From assembly GCF_947495625.1 (NCBI RefSeq), contig NZ_CANLZW010000023.1:1-64000 (forward strand): a DNA stretch of 64,000 bases. The letters run 5' to 3'. Origin of the DNA: an uncultured Cocleimonas sp. GTDB lineage: Bacteria; Pseudomonadota; Gammaproteobacteria; Thiotrichales; Thiotrichaceae. Numbering within the stretch: position 1 is the first letter of the stretch; every line of letters begins with the position of its first letter. Shown in pieces: positions 37,637 to 46,851 of the stretch. A program made the position numbers and the translations under genes. The notes beneath the pieces are model-generated. The model did no database searches, was not told the DNA's origin, and saw only the letters and a program-made list of their open reading frames with translations.

Positions 37637-38680
37637 TTATTTATTCAGCGCAGCCGAAAGAAGTTTAGCAGTGATATCAACCACTGGAATCACGCGATCA
37701 TAATGCATCCGTTTAGGACCAATAACACCCAAAACACCAATGTGAGTATCATCAATTTGATAAGGTGCAGTAACGACACTGCAATCACCAAATACTTCGT
37801 GACCTGACTCTCGACCAATGAATATTTGAACACCATCTGCCGTCATACAACGATCCAGCATATTCAGAATATCTCTTTTCTCGTTGAAGGCATTGAATAG
37901 CTGACGTAGTTTTGTGACATCTGACAAATCATCATAATCCATTAGATTGGTTTGACCTGCTACGACATAATCATCCTGAGTAACTTCTGTCATACCAGAG
38001 ACCGCTTGCTCGCCCAGATCAATGGCAGATAACATCATTGCATTCATATCCGCTCGCACTTGCTTCATTTCATTTAATAGAGCCGCACGCGCCTGAGCCA
38101 GGTCTTTACCCACTAAAACTTCATTTAGATAATTACTGCTTTGCTGTAAATCAGAACTGGATATTTCTCGATCCATCGTAATCATGCGGTTCTCGATATC
38201 GTTATTCGACATCACCAACACAACCAGTATTTGAGTTTCTGAAAGTTTGAGAAATTCTATTTTACGAATCGCACGCGCTTCCATTTGCGGCGCCATCACG
38301 ATACCTGTCAATTGGGTGAGCCCGGATAACATGGTTGAGGCCGACTGAATTAAATTGGCTGAAGATCGATTATCTAATTGAATTTCCAGGGTCTGACATT
38401 CTTGCTCAGCCAAAGGTGTAACATTCAATAAGGAATCAACGAATAAACGATAACCTTGTGAAGTCGGTACTCGGCCCGCAGAAGTATGTGGTGCATGGAT
38501 ATAGCCTGCATCTTCCAGAGACGCCATGACGTTTCTGATAGTAGCCGGACTTAAGTCCAAACCGCTACGTTTTGCTAACAAAGTCGAGCTGATCGGCTGA
38601 CCATCAGAAATATAGCCTTCGATTAAGACTTTTAATAAGTGTTTGGCACGATCGTTTAGATCACAGGCATCTTTTGACAT
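37637..38680 (-). CDS. hrcA: Heat-inducible transcription repressor HrcA
   Basis: A 347-residue HrcA repressor. The N-terminal winged helix has LNDRAKHLLKVLIEGYISDGQPISS, SGLDLSPATIRNVMASLEDAGYI and the HTSAGRVPT signature. The GAF-like middle and a late IGVLGVIGPKRMHYDRVIPVVD block are typical. HrcA binds CIRCE operators (TTAGCACTC-N9-GAGTGCTAA); I find none in the visible heat-shock region, so its targets, probably groESL, are elsewhere. It is located upstream of grpE, as is usual. Confidence 0.95.
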   Translation of the reverse strand: MSKDACDLNDRAKHLLKVLIEGYISDGQPISSTLLAKRSGLDLSPATIRNVMASLEDAGYIHAPHTSAGRVPTSQGYRLFVDSLLNVTPLAEQECQTLEIQLDNRSSANLIQSASTMLSGLTQLTGIVMAPQMEARAIRKIEFLKLSETQILVVLVMSNNDIENRMITMDREISSSDLQQSSNYLNEVLVGKDLAQARAALLNEMKQVRADMNAMMLSAIDLGEQAVSGMTEVTQDDYVVAGQTNLMDYDDLSDVTKLRQLFNAFNEKRDILNMLDRCMTADGVQIFIGRESGHEVFGDCSVVTAPYQIDDTHIGVLGVIGPKRMHYDRVIPVVDITAKLLSAALNK

Positions 38681-38738
38681 AAGCTTAATGATGATGTTTT
38701 TTTATAAGTTTTCAACCCTAAATGAACCGTTTAATTTA

Positions 38739-38767
38739 GTCACCCCCCTACTTATACGGCTTTTTTT
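38739..38767 (+). repeat. C-rich element between divergent hrcA and glycosyltransferase genes
   Basis: GTCACCCCCCTACTTATACG then GCTTTTTTT. It sits in a divergent promoter region with no gene to terminate on the plus strand. Confidence 0.88.
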
Positions 38768-38880
38768 ATTAATCCAACCAAACAGCTGGATAAAAATTGT
38801 ACACTTGAATCTGAGTTCCAGTCCTTTCATCTTATTCAATATTGATAAATAAAACCCTTATGAGAAAATCAAAAAACTAA

Positions 38881-40089
38881 ATGAATGATAACAATAAGGC
38901 AAAAAACAAGGTAACCAAAGTGATTAAAGTAGCTCATATATCTACAGGTCTAGAAACGGGTGGCGCAGAAGTTCAGCTGCTACGTTTATTGACTGATATC
39001 GATAAAAGTAAGTTTGAAATGATCGTCATTTCCTTACATAACGAAACCTATCTTGCGGATAGAATTCGTGAACTTGGTTTGCCTGTTCATTCATTACAGC
39101 TCAAAAAGAACCCATTAAATGTACGCAAAGCGTATTCAATCCTAAAAGAATTCAATCCAGACGTGATTCATGGAACCATGTATGAAGGCGGCGTTGTTGG
39201 CACACTATTCAACAAATTTCTGCCGAAAAAACCACCGGTTATCTGGACTGTTCATGAGCCTTTAGAGCATTACGACAAAGAGCCAATTCGCAAACGTTTA
39301 CAACTGCGTACCTGGGGGCTCATCTCAAAATTACCTGCGTGTATGATGTATGTTTCAAACCTGAATAAAGAACAACACGTTGCCTGGGGCTTTAATAACG
39401 AAAAATCAATTGTTATTCCGAATGGCGTCGACACCAGCAAATGTTTTCCTAATCGCCCTGCCGGACTTAAAGTTCGTCATAGCCTTATGATTCCTGATGA
39501 TGCTTTCGTGATTGGCAAAATAGCGCGTTTCCATCGCCAGAAAAATCATATCGGCTTTATGCATTCTGCAGCTATGCTGGCAAAGACTCAGCCGCATGTT
39601 CATTTTATGCTGGTAGGCACCAATGTCGATGAAAATAACGAAGAATTAGTCAACTTACGAAAAGAGCTTGGGCTTGAAGGCAAAGTACACATGCTAGGAA
39701 ATCGCGAAGATATTCCTGATGTAGTGAATGCATTTGACCTTGCAACGCTTACCTCTTTCGGCGAAGCCTTCCCACTTACATTAGGTGAAGCGATGGTATC
39801 TGGCATACCGTGCGTAGCGACTGCAGTGGGTGATAATGACTATATTATTGGTGATACTGGCCTGATTACTCCTATTGGAGATGATGAAGCAATGGCTGAA
39901 GCGTGGCAAAAAATGGTAGAAATCAAAAAAGAGACACCTGACACCTATGCCCAAATGGGACAAGCAGCTAGACAGAGAACCTTAGACAATTTCACACTGG
40001 AACAACAAGTGAAGCAGCACGAAGATCTTTATCGGAATTTATATAACAACAATAATGCTTCAGAATCTGATCTGATTGCCGAGTCTTAA
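38881..40089 (+). CDS. Glycosyltransferase, GT4 family
   Basis: A 402-residue GT-B glycosyltransferase. The N-terminal domain begins KVAHISTGLETGGAEVQLLRLL, the acceptor-side pattern of GT4 enzymes. The C-terminal donor-binding domain has IGKIARFHRQKNHIGFMHSA and the E-x7-E motif in FGEAFPLTLGEAMVSGIPCVAT. It is 21 bases before a GINT1-type gene, so the two probably work on the same glycan. Sugar specificity cannot be read. No strong ribosome site precedes the ATG. Confidence 0.85.
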   Translation: MNDNNKAKNKVTKVIKVAHISTGLETGGAEVQLLRLLTDIDKSKFEMIVISLHNETYLADRIRELGLPVHSLQLKKNPLNVRKAYSILKEFNPDVIHGTMYEGGVVGTLFNKFLPKKPPVIWTVHEPLEHYDKEPIRKRLQLRTWGLISKLPACMMYVSNLNKEQHVAWGFNNEKSIVIPNGVDTSKCFPNRPAGLKVRHSLMIPDDAFVIGKIARFHRQKNHIGFMHSAAMLAKTQPHVHFMLVGTNVDENNEELVNLRKELGLEGKVHMLGNREDIPDVVNAFDLATLTSFGEAFPLTLGEAMVSGIPCVATAVGDNDYIIGDTGLITPIGDDEAMAEAWQKMVEIKKETPDTYAQMGQAARQRTLDNFTLEQQVKQHEDLYRNLYNNNNASESDLIAES

Positions 40090-40110
40090 TTGGCCATTAC
40101 TCCCTTTTAG

Positions 40111-41304
40111 ATGCTTGCAAATTATACGCTTACGGTTACAGGTTGTAACTCACTACTCGAAGGTATCCACAAAGCATCGGTAAGCGATGGCTGTGTCGAA
40201 TTAGTATTCACCAAAGATGGCGAAACGATTCGTAAAGCGAGTTTGGCGGCAGACAGAAGATCACTAAGTCGTTCGCTACAATTGACGCATGAGAAAATAG
40301 AGCGCATTTGTTCAAGACTTGGCATCAATGAATCTGACCTCGAATACGATCGCAGCCCCTTATCCAAAGCTGATAAGTTGATTTATAAGCTGCTATTTTT
40401 GAAGAAAATCCTATTCGAAACGTTTATCCCAACTCAATGGGTAATCGTTTACAAGCAAGCTCATGAAACCAAATGGCACAAAATCATTCCTGATCCGACG
40501 CTGTTTCAAGCCGATCCTTTTGTGGTTTTCAAAGACGATAAATACTACGTGTTTTATGAAGAGCTAAAGTTTGAGGATTATCGCGGCTACCTTTGCGCGG
40601 CCGAACTCGATATTGAAAACAATCGCTTAATCAATGACAAAGTCATTCTAGACTTTGACTATCATTTGTCTTTTCCTAACGTATTCCTGGAAAACGGCAC
40701 GTACTACATGATCCCGGAAAGTGAAGAGAATAATAGCGTCGATTTATTTGAGTGCACTTCATTCCCCTATGAATGGAAAAAGAAAAAAACCTTAATCGAG
40801 AATGTTGGAGCAGTTGATAGCACGCCTTTAAAAATTAACAATACCTGGTATTTGTTTACTTCAGAAGGACAAACTGCAGCTGACTATAACGATGAATTAT
40901 CCATTTATAAATCGGCAGATTTATTAAACAGTCCTTTTCAAAAGCTCTATGACGAACCTGTTATTACTGATGTAACAAAAGCCAGAATGGCTGGGAATTT
41001 TATCCAGAAAAATGGCGAATTAATTCGAGTGTCTCAAGATTGCGCTAAACGATACGGACATCAAGTCCAACTCAACAAAGTCATCCAGATTGAAAATAGG
41101 TACATTGAAGAACCGCTAGAAACAATTACTCCGACTCAAGGCGCAATAGGCATCCACACTTATAATCAAGATCATGACCTGATTATTGCCGACATGGAAA
41201 TAGCGCGTTTTGACATCTATTCTTTAAAGCGTTTTGTTGGTGGCAACCTTAAGCGTATTTTTGAAATCATTATAGATACCGTTATGCGAAACAAAGGCTC
41301 ATAA
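40111..41304 (+). CDS. GINT1 N-terminal-like beta-propeller protein
   Basis: A 397-residue protein. From about residue 115 it has repeated blade-like segments: FQADPFVVFKDDKYYVFYEEL, YHLSFPNVFLENGTYYMIPE, VDLFECTSFPYEWKKKKTLIE and DSTPLKINNTWYLFTS. These match the five-bladed propeller domain also seen at the N-terminus of plant glucosamine inositolphosphorylceramide transferases and in bacterial glycan loci. The first 100 residues are a separate alpha/beta region. Catalysis is uncertain. It is co-directional with the GT4 gene, so a role in surface glycan modification is inferred. Confidence 0.65.
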   Translation: MLANYTLTVTGCNSLLEGIHKASVSDGCVELVFTKDGETIRKASLAADRRSLSRSLQLTHEKIERICSRLGINESDLEYDRSPLSKADKLIYKLLFLKKILFETFIPTQWVIVYKQAHETKWHKIIPDPTLFQADPFVVFKDDKYYVFYEELKFEDYRGYLCAAELDIENNRLINDKVILDFDYHLSFPNVFLENGTYYMIPESEENNSVDLFECTSFPYEWKKKKTLIENVGAVDSTPLKINNTWYLFTSEGQTAADYNDELSIYKSADLLNSPFQKLYDEPVITDVTKARMAGNFIQKNGELIRVSQDCAKRYGHQVQLNKVIQIENRYIEEPLETITPTQGAIGIHTYNQDHDLIIADMEIARFDIYSLKRFVGGNLKRIFEIIIDTVMRNKGS

Positions 41305-41376
41305 AAATAGCTAAAATACCCCTGCTTTTCGTTGGAATGTTTGTCAATAGAATGACTATTCACTGCACTTCCCGCC

Positions 41377-42297
41377 TCAATCAGCAATATTTTCTCTAAT
41401 TTTTAGTTTCGCCTTAGTTCCGGACAACGGAATCTGGGCAAGAATAATGCCCGCGAAGATTAAGCCAAAGCCCATTACCATGCGCATGGTGAGTTCTTCA
41501 TCAAGCAACCAAACTCCACCAATAACGGCAAACACAGCCTCTAGCGATAGAATCAAAGCCGCGTGATGCGAAGGTACAGATCGTTGTGCAAATACCTGAA
41601 GCGTATAGGCAACCGCTACGGATGCTACGCCGCCATAAAGTAATTCTAACCACCCACCTTTTACACCGACAAGCACTTCAGACCAAACCGTCTCATCAAA
41701 CAGAAAGACCGCAAACAGTGACAACACACCACAGGTATAAAACTGCACAATGGATAAACGTAGTGGATCGTAATACTTCACGGCTTTTTCAATCAGAATA
41801 ATATGTACTGCCCAAAAAATAGCAGAGGCTAACACCCAGTAATCACCGACATTAATCGAGTTAAACTCGCCCCCTTTTATCGATAATAGATACAATCCAG
41901 CAATCGCTAAAATGGCGGCAGGCCATATCTGAACGGCAAGCTTATGCCCTGAAAAAGATAGAAAAATAGGCACTAACAGAATATAAATAGCCGTTAAAAA
42001 GCCCCCCTTACCCGCCGTTGTTTCAACAATGCCAACCTGTTGCATCAGGGCACCAAAGGTCAGAACCACACCCATGGCTATTCCCATGATATAACCACGT
42101 CGATCCAGACGAGCACCACCAAACCATCTAAGCAAAAACACCAAACAGGTAGCACCTAGAACAAATCGAATTGCACTAAACATATACGGGCTGAGATGAT
42201 CCATCCCGGTTTTTTGTGCAACAAAGGCAAAGCCCCATAAAGCAGCGGTAATTATCATCAAGAAATTACCGGTAAGGGCTGATCGATTCTGTGTCAT
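41377..42297 (-). CDS. EamA-family (DMT) transporter
   Basis: A 306-residue inner-membrane protein with ten predicted spans arranged as two EamA repeats (residues about 10-140 and 155-290). AALWGFAFVAQKTGMDHLSPYMFSAIRFVLGA opens the first, and ASAIFWAVHIILIEKAVKYYDPLRLSIVQFYTCG the second. Members export amino acids or other metabolites, and the substrate is not inferable here. It is monocistronic and divergent from nadK. Confidence 0.9.
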   Translation of the reverse strand: MTQNRSALTGNFLMIITAALWGFAFVAQKTGMDHLSPYMFSAIRFVLGATCLVFLLRWFGGARLDRRGYIMGIAMGVVLTFGALMQQVGIVETTAGKGGFLTAIYILLVPIFLSFSGHKLAVQIWPAAILAIAGLYLLSIKGGEFNSINVGDYWVLASAIFWAVHIILIEKAVKYYDPLRLSIVQFYTCGVLSLFAVFLFDETVWSEVLVGVKGGWLELLYGGVASVAVAYTLQVFAQRSVPSHHAALILSLEAVFAVIGGVWLLDEELTMRMVMGFGLIFAGIILAQIPLSGTKAKLKIRENIAD

Positions 42298-42432
42298 TAC
42301 TCTCTTATTCTCTCTTCTTTTGCGCTTTTACGTTAATATAGGCCAACTTCTACTGAAGCCAGCATATTTAAGATACATGTTTACGCGACATTTTTAATGT
42401 ATCGTAGTTTAGTGATTTAAAAAGAGACCTGC

Positions 42433-43308
42433 ATGAAAAACTTCTCAACGATTGGTATTTTTTCCAAAGACAGTGATGACCGCGTAAAAGCGACGCTTAC
42501 AACACTTCATGATTTTCTGCTTAAAGAAAAGTTTACGGTTGTCGCGGAAAAAAATGCGGCCCAATACCTAAACATTAATGCTATTGATACTGAAAAATTT
42601 TGCGACTGTATTGATCTCGCTATCGTGGTTGGCGGTGATGGCACTTTACTGAAAGCAGGACGTTTACTTGCGGATAAAAATGTACCTGTTATTGGCATTA
42701 ATCTGGGACGATTAGGTTTTCTGGTCGATATTTCCCCCAATGAAATCACCAAACAATTAAGCCACATGCTGAAAGGCGAATACACCTTAGAAACACGTTC
42801 TTTGCTGTATGCAGAAGCCTTTAGAGGCGATAAAAGTCTGGGTGGCAGCATTGCCTTCAATGATGTTGTACTTCATGTGAGAAATGACATCCGCATGATT
42901 GAATTCACAACGCATATCGATGATAAATTTGTTAATACCCAACGCGCTGATGGAATCGTGGTAGCAACACCGACAGGCTCGACAGCCTACTCATTATCAA
43001 GTGGTGGACCAATTCTTCATCCGAGTTTAAACGCCGTCGTACTAGTCCCGATATGCCCGCACACATTGAGTAATCGCCCCATTGTGATAAGCAATGACAG
43101 CCTGATCAATATCAGCATGGAGGAAAGCCGAGACGTTGATGCGCGCGTATCTTTTGATGGCCAATCCAATATTGAATTAAAAGCCGGCGATAATGTGGTG
43201 ATTCGTCACAAATCTCATCAACTTCAATTAATGCACCCTAAAAATTATGACTATTATCATATCCTTAGGACTAAATTAGGTTGGAGTGTTAGACCAGACA
43301 AATACTAG
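42433..43308 (+). CDS. nadK: NAD kinase
   Basis: Phosphorylates NAD to NADP. The GGDGT motif is in AIVVGGDGTLLKAGRLL. The NE/D-type and glycine-rich motifs follow in IAFNDVVLH, RADGIVVATPTGSTAYSLSSGGPI and VPICPHTLSNRPIVI. At 291 residues it is full length, without extra domains. AAAAAGAGACCTGC precedes the ATG. A sense-oriented C-rich element follows the stop by 13 bases as a likely terminator. Confidence 0.97.
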   Translation: MKNFSTIGIFSKDSDDRVKATLTTLHDFLLKEKFTVVAEKNAAQYLNINAIDTEKFCDCIDLAIVVGGDGTLLKAGRLLADKNVPVIGINLGRLGFLVDISPNEITKQLSHMLKGEYTLETRSLLYAEAFRGDKSLGGSIAFNDVVLHVRNDIRMIEFTTHIDDKFVNTQRADGIVVATPTGSTAYSLSSGGPILHPSLNAVVLVPICPHTLSNRPIVISNDSLINISMEESRDVDARVSFDGQSNIELKAGDNVVIRHKSHQLQLMHPKNYDYYHILRTKLGWSVRPDKY

Positions 43309-43320
43309 TTAGAAAATAAA

Positions 43321-43349
43321 GCCACCCCCCTACTTTGAGGTGTTTTTTT
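43321..43349 (+). repeat. C-rich element after nadK
   Basis: GCCACCCCCCTACTTTGAGG then TGTTTTTTT. CACC can pair with GGTG, or CCT with AGG, before T7. It starts 13 bases after the nadK stop, in sense orientation. Confidence 0.88.
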
Positions 43350-43375
43350 AACGATTCATACTAATTCTATCTATC

Positions 43376-43918
43376 TTATTTTTCGGCTAGAAGCTTCTCT
43401 ATAGTCGCTTCAATCTGATTCGCTTGCGCAGTGTTTTTATGCGTTTCGCCAATATAACTGGCACGCACTCGACCTTTTTTATCAACGATATAATAGGCTG
43501 GCCAGTAACGGTTATTCATCGCACGCCAGTATCCCATATCATTATCAACCATCACTGGATTGGTAATTTTAAATTGTTTTATTTTCGCCTTGATATTGGC
43601 GTGAATTTTTTCATGGTCAAACTCAGGCGAGTGAATACCGATGATTTGAAAGCCTTTGCTTTTATATTTGTTTTCTATGCCGTGCAACCAGGGAAAGGAA
43701 CGATAGCAATTCCAGCAATCGAACGTCCAAAAATCAACCAGAGTAACTTTACCTAACAGATCTTTTTTTGTGAGTGGTTTCGAATTCAACCACTCTTGCG
43801 CAGATTTTTGTGTAAATTCAGGCAAAGCATAAGCATCTTTAGCCTGAGCAGGGAGAGCAAAAAACATCACAAATACTGCAAATAAAAAACGATTTCTTAG
43901 GTCTTTAAAAAGTTGCAT
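43376..43918 (-). CDS. TlpA-like thioredoxin-domain protein, exported
   Basis: A 180-residue protein with a signal peptide (about residues 1-26, LFAVFVMFFALPAQA) and a thioredoxin fold. The redox motif is CWNC in VDFWTFDCWNCYRSFPWL; the TlpA-type insertion (FQIIGIHSPEFDHEKI) and the cis-proline region RYWPAYYIVDKKGRV follow. The frame opens with GTG at 43933, but GGGAG 8 bases before the ATG at 43918 favours the shorter form. It is a periplasmic disulfide reductase or cytochrome-maturation-type protein; the partner is unknown. Confidence 0.87.
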   Translation of the reverse strand: MQLFKDLRNRFLFAVFVMFFALPAQAKDAYALPEFTQKSAQEWLNSKPLTKKDLLGKVTLVDFWTFDCWNCYRSFPWLHGIENKYKSKGFQIIGIHSPEFDHEKIHANIKAKIKQFKITNPVMVDNDMGYWRAMNNRYWPAYYIVDKKGRVRASYIGETHKNTAQANQIEATIEKLLAEK

Positions 43919-44039
43919 CTGTAAAACTCCCACGTATTTAATGATTCAGTGTGTTTAGATTTTGGTTCAGAACAAGGCACTTTCGAATACGAAAGTAACG
44001 CTGTGCTGGGGCAAAAGATGAATACACTGAACTATTAAA

Positions 44040-44348
44040 TCATTCGGTGGTGTCTTTACCCCACTCAATACTATTAAACGCGGCCATCTGCTCTTCAGAT
44101 GCTTTTTCCTGAAATTTATCTTTAAATTCGTCATACGGCATGCCGTAAACAATTTCACGCGCCTGATCATAATCGATCTCTTCACCACGTTCTTTTGCTT
44201 CGCCCATATACCATTTAGATAGGCAGTTACGGCAAAAACCCGCCATATTCATCAAATCAATATTCTGTACATCGGTACGTTTTTGAAAATGCTCCAGGGT
44301 TTTGCGCCAGGCTGCTGCTTCGATTTCTAATTGCGTTTGTTTATCCAC
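44040..44348 (-). CDS. DUF1244-family protein
   Basis: A 102-residue soluble protein matching DUF1244. The conserved block NIDLMNMAGFCRNCLSKWYMGEA has a CxxC pair, followed by the DYDQAREIVYGMPYDEFK segment. The family is widespread in proteobacteria with no assigned function. It is monocistronic, and a C-rich element belonging to the upstream DUF1704 gene precedes it. Confidence 0.9.
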   Translation of the reverse strand: MDKQTQLEIEAAAWRKTLEHFQKRTDVQNIDLMNMAGFCRNCLSKWYMGEAKERGEEIDYDQAREIVYGMPYDEFKDKFQEKASEEQMAAFNSIEWGKDTTE

Positions 44349-44425
44349 GATAAATCTCTCTTGAAAATATGTAAGGGTTAATTTAAGAATGATAGCCGAA
44401 ATAAATACAATTATCTCGGATGTAG

Positions 44426-44453
44426 AAAAAAGGCCTTTAAGTAGGGGGGTGAC
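44426..44453 (-). repeat. C-rich element after the DUF1704 gene
   Basis: On the minus strand, GTCACCCCCCTACTTAAAGG then CCTTTTTT, starting 14 bases after the stop of the minus-strand DUF1704 gene, in sense orientation. Confidence 0.9.
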
Positions 44454-44466
44454 TTTTTATAACTGA

Positions 44467-45732
44467 TTATGACCAATCCAGATGTGGCGCTTCATTCAAT
44501 AAAATATTGTAATGCTGCTTCACTTTTTTCATATCAATGTGATTGAGTAAAGATGAAAAAGCGAGATAACTTAGTAGGAAACGTTTATCGCTTGCCCATG
44601 GTGGTAAATATTTTGGTTTTTTGCACAGTCCTTCTTTCACTAACTGACCAAGTACAGTGATATCTTCCAAATCAAGCTTGCCACAAAATATCAAAGGAAA
44701 ACAATCTACACGTTTAGTATCAACAATAGCACGCAAGAAGCTATGCATCCGCAAGAGACCATCCAGATATACAATATCCTTTGTAAAAGGAGCACCGCCG
44801 GTTATTACGCCTCCTCTGAACACTCGTCGGGCGTTTTCGTAAGCTTGTTCCTCATTATCCAGCCGGTTTTCGAAAAACCTAAATACCTCGATAAAGTCTG
44901 CACCATCAATCGCCATTTGAATGCCCAGCACTCGATCAGATAGACGACGCATTCGATCTAAATCCATCGTTCCGGTAATGAATTCTGCAAATACAGCCAG
45001 GCCTTCCTGGGTGCGGGTTGTTCCTGCATGACTAGCGCCAAGCATGGGTAATAAATCTTGTTCTATACCGTTTAGAGAAGTGGCAACATGGATATGCGCC
45101 TCGTGATTTATCAATTGTAATACATCACGATCGGTAAATTTTGCACCTCGACGAATCTGAATGCTTTTAGAGCTTGCCAAGGCATTTGCGGAGAGATCAT
45201 CAACAATCAAAATTTCTGGCGCATCGCTAGCGAAGGTTTTCTTTACCTCCTTTAACATTTTTTCTGCAACATCATCTGCGGAGCGATCTGCATTAGCAGG
45301 AGCACCCAAATCAATATCGGAAAAAGATTCTAGCAGCTTCTCAAATTTTTGTGCCAGTGCCAGCGATGTTGTCATCCCATCTGTTAGAGGGTCTTTTGGC
45401 GCACCATATAACTCACGTGAATATTTATAAAATTGCTCTGTACCAGAAGCGCTTAACATCAAAGCACTTCCTGCAATATCCTGAGCCTGGCGATTCAGCC
45501 ATTGGTCCACAACAGTATCACCCAGCTCTGACTGAATTGATGATATTTGCATCAATACATTATGTGGTTCAAATCTTGGGTATTCTATTTCTGGTAATTG
45601 CTGTGCTTTATTTCTAAAAAACGTTTCGCGAACCTCAATAGGCCAACTAATATGCTTAAGAATTCGTATTTCTGTAGAAGCCTGATAGAGGCGTGAACTC
45701 AAATCTGAGATTCGCTGATTAGACTTATTCAT
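44467..45732 (-). CDS. DUF1704 / MATCAP-like metallopeptidase (QEGLA-motif protein)
   Basis: A 421-residue protein of the DUF1704 family, sometimes named for flavohaemoglobin-expression modulation and the QEGLA motif. The zinc-site-like motif is INHEAHIHVATSLNG (HExxH-type with the last histidine), followed by TRTQEGLAVFAEFITG, where the glutamate is the third ligand in the related eukaryotic tubulin-tyrosine carboxypeptidase MATCAP. The N-terminal 150 residues are helical. The bacterial substrate is unknown. A sense-oriented C-rich element follows its stop. Confidence 0.87.
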   Translation of the reverse strand: MNKSNQRISDLSSRLYQASTEIRILKHISWPIEVRETFFRNKAQQLPEIEYPRFEPHNVLMQISSIQSELGDTVVDQWLNRQAQDIAGSALMLSASGTEQFYKYSRELYGAPKDPLTDGMTTSLALAQKFEKLLESFSDIDLGAPANADRSADDVAEKMLKEVKKTFASDAPEILIVDDLSANALASSKSIQIRRGAKFTDRDVLQLINHEAHIHVATSLNGIEQDLLPMLGASHAGTTRTQEGLAVFAEFITGTMDLDRMRRLSDRVLGIQMAIDGADFIEVFRFFENRLDNEEQAYENARRVFRGGVITGGAPFTKDIVYLDGLLRMHSFLRAIVDTKRVDCFPLIFCGKLDLEDITVLGQLVKEGLCKKPKYLPPWASDKRFLLSYLAFSSLLNHIDMKKVKQHYNILLNEAPHLDWS

Positions 45733-45773
45733 AAATTATGACTCATATTTTCCAGTAGATTAAAAAGAGAATA

Positions 45774-45801
45774 AAAAACCGCCATAAGTAGGGGGGTGAC
45801 T
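45774..45801 (-). repeat. C-rich element after the MipA-like gene
   Basis: On the minus strand, GTCACCCCCCTACTTATGGC then GGTTTTTT, starting 2 bases after the MipA-like stop, in sense orientation. Confidence 0.9.
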
Positions 45802-45802
45802 T

Positions 45803-46654
45803 TTACTTTCTATGAACCCGTTGTTTCGATTTAAAGAAGTAATGGCTATACAGAAATCCGACAACCAGGTTCTCATTCGTTTCAACCATCGGCGAATCAT
45901 CAAACGTTGCGCCGTCAATATTCTCATAACGTAAAAAACCAAGGAGTAAACGCTTACGGTTATTAGACTTCAGCGTCAACTGTAAACGCGATCCTGAATA
46001 ACCGCTGGCGGTTGAATAAGCGGCTCTGTTTGACGTCACATCAGCCGTACCCACGCCGTAATAAATATCATGATAATCAGAATTACCAAATTGCGGCCCT
46101 AAAGAAACACCTGCAATCCATGAATTGTCGGCAAATGCCAAGTCGCGATGATAGGTCAAATGCGGGGAGAAATTGAAACCACGACTATCGAAACCATTTT
46201 CTCCAATTTCGACAATCGCTCGAAGGGGTAAATTCAAATGCAATCGACTGTTATCCGTTTCACCTAACAGCACCTCAAAAGAGGGACCGAACTCGACAAT
46301 ATTTCCGATATCATCCATACCTTCACGCAGATCAACATCATCACTCTCAATCTGAGCATTGAAATCCATACTGATATCTAATTTTGCGCGTTTATTTTTA
46401 AATAGTTGCGCACGCACGCCATCATCATCTGACTTTAAGATGTCGCCACGATAAACAGGCACGGGGATTGGCAGCAAAATAACACGCGATTGTTTAGTAC
46501 CCGTGTAGTACGACTGATGCACTGCGCCCAAGCCTAAACCTAACTCCCAAAGGGGCAATCCTTCTTCGTCTTTATCCGTCTCTGCGCTTGCTGTAGCGCC
46601 AACCACGAGAATTACCGTGAGTATAAACATCTGAAATATTGTGAAAAACTTCAT
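45803..46654 (-). CDS. MipA/OmpV-family outer-membrane protein
   Basis: A 283-residue outer-membrane beta-barrel. The signal peptide is residues 1-24 (MKFFTIFQMFILTVILVVG, ending ASA). The mature start LPLWELGLGLGAVHQSYYTGTKQ and alternating amphipathic strands to the end match MipA/OmpV. The open frame extends to 46753, but only the start at 46654 gives a signal peptide. It is divergent from the aryl-polyene operon, sharing a roughly 200-base promoter region. It may be regulated together with that operon, but this family is not a standard cluster component. Confidence 0.85.
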   Translation of the reverse strand: MKFFTIFQMFILTVILVVGATASAETDKDEEGLPLWELGLGLGAVHQSYYTGTKQSRVILLPIPVPVYRGDILKSDDDGVRAQLFKNKRAKLDISMDFNAQIESDDVDLREGMDDIGNIVEFGPSFEVLLGETDNSRLHLNLPLRAIVEIGENGFDSRGFNFSPHLTYHRDLAFADNSWIAGVSLGPQFGNSDYHDIYYGVGTADVTSNRAAYSTASGYSGSRLQLTLKSNNRKRLLLGFLRYENIDGATFDDSPMVETNENLVVGFLYSHYFFKSKQRVHRK

Positions 46655-46817
46655 CGTTTGCCCATAACCAATACAAAAAGGATTAGCATGGAAGTAATTC
46701 CCATTTATTGCAATAAAAATAGGCTGATATTTCAAGAAGTTCTGACAAACCAATAAAATATGAAAAAGTTAGTTAATGTATAAGCTAATTTGATAGAATC
46801 CACTTCTCTTTACCCCC

Positions 46818-46831
46818 TCTAATCTATTAGA
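46818..46831. promoter_or_regulatory. 14-bp palindrome before the pigment operon
   Basis: TCTAATCTATTAGA is an exact inverted repeat lying 20 bases upstream of the first ketosynthase start. It may be an operator or a 5'-leader hairpin; there is no further support. Confidence 0.3.
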
Positions 46832-46851
46832 TTTTATTGACTGCTTAATAC

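Noticed and set aside
38643-38852. Possible small plus-strand gene before the glycosyltransferase
   Set aside because: It overlaps hrcA antisense and runs through the C-rich element; no ribosome site and no recognisable sequence.
44467-46654. DUF1704 and MipA genes as part of the pigment cluster
   Set aside because: They are on the opposite strand, each with its own terminator element, and are not known components of aryl-polyene loci.
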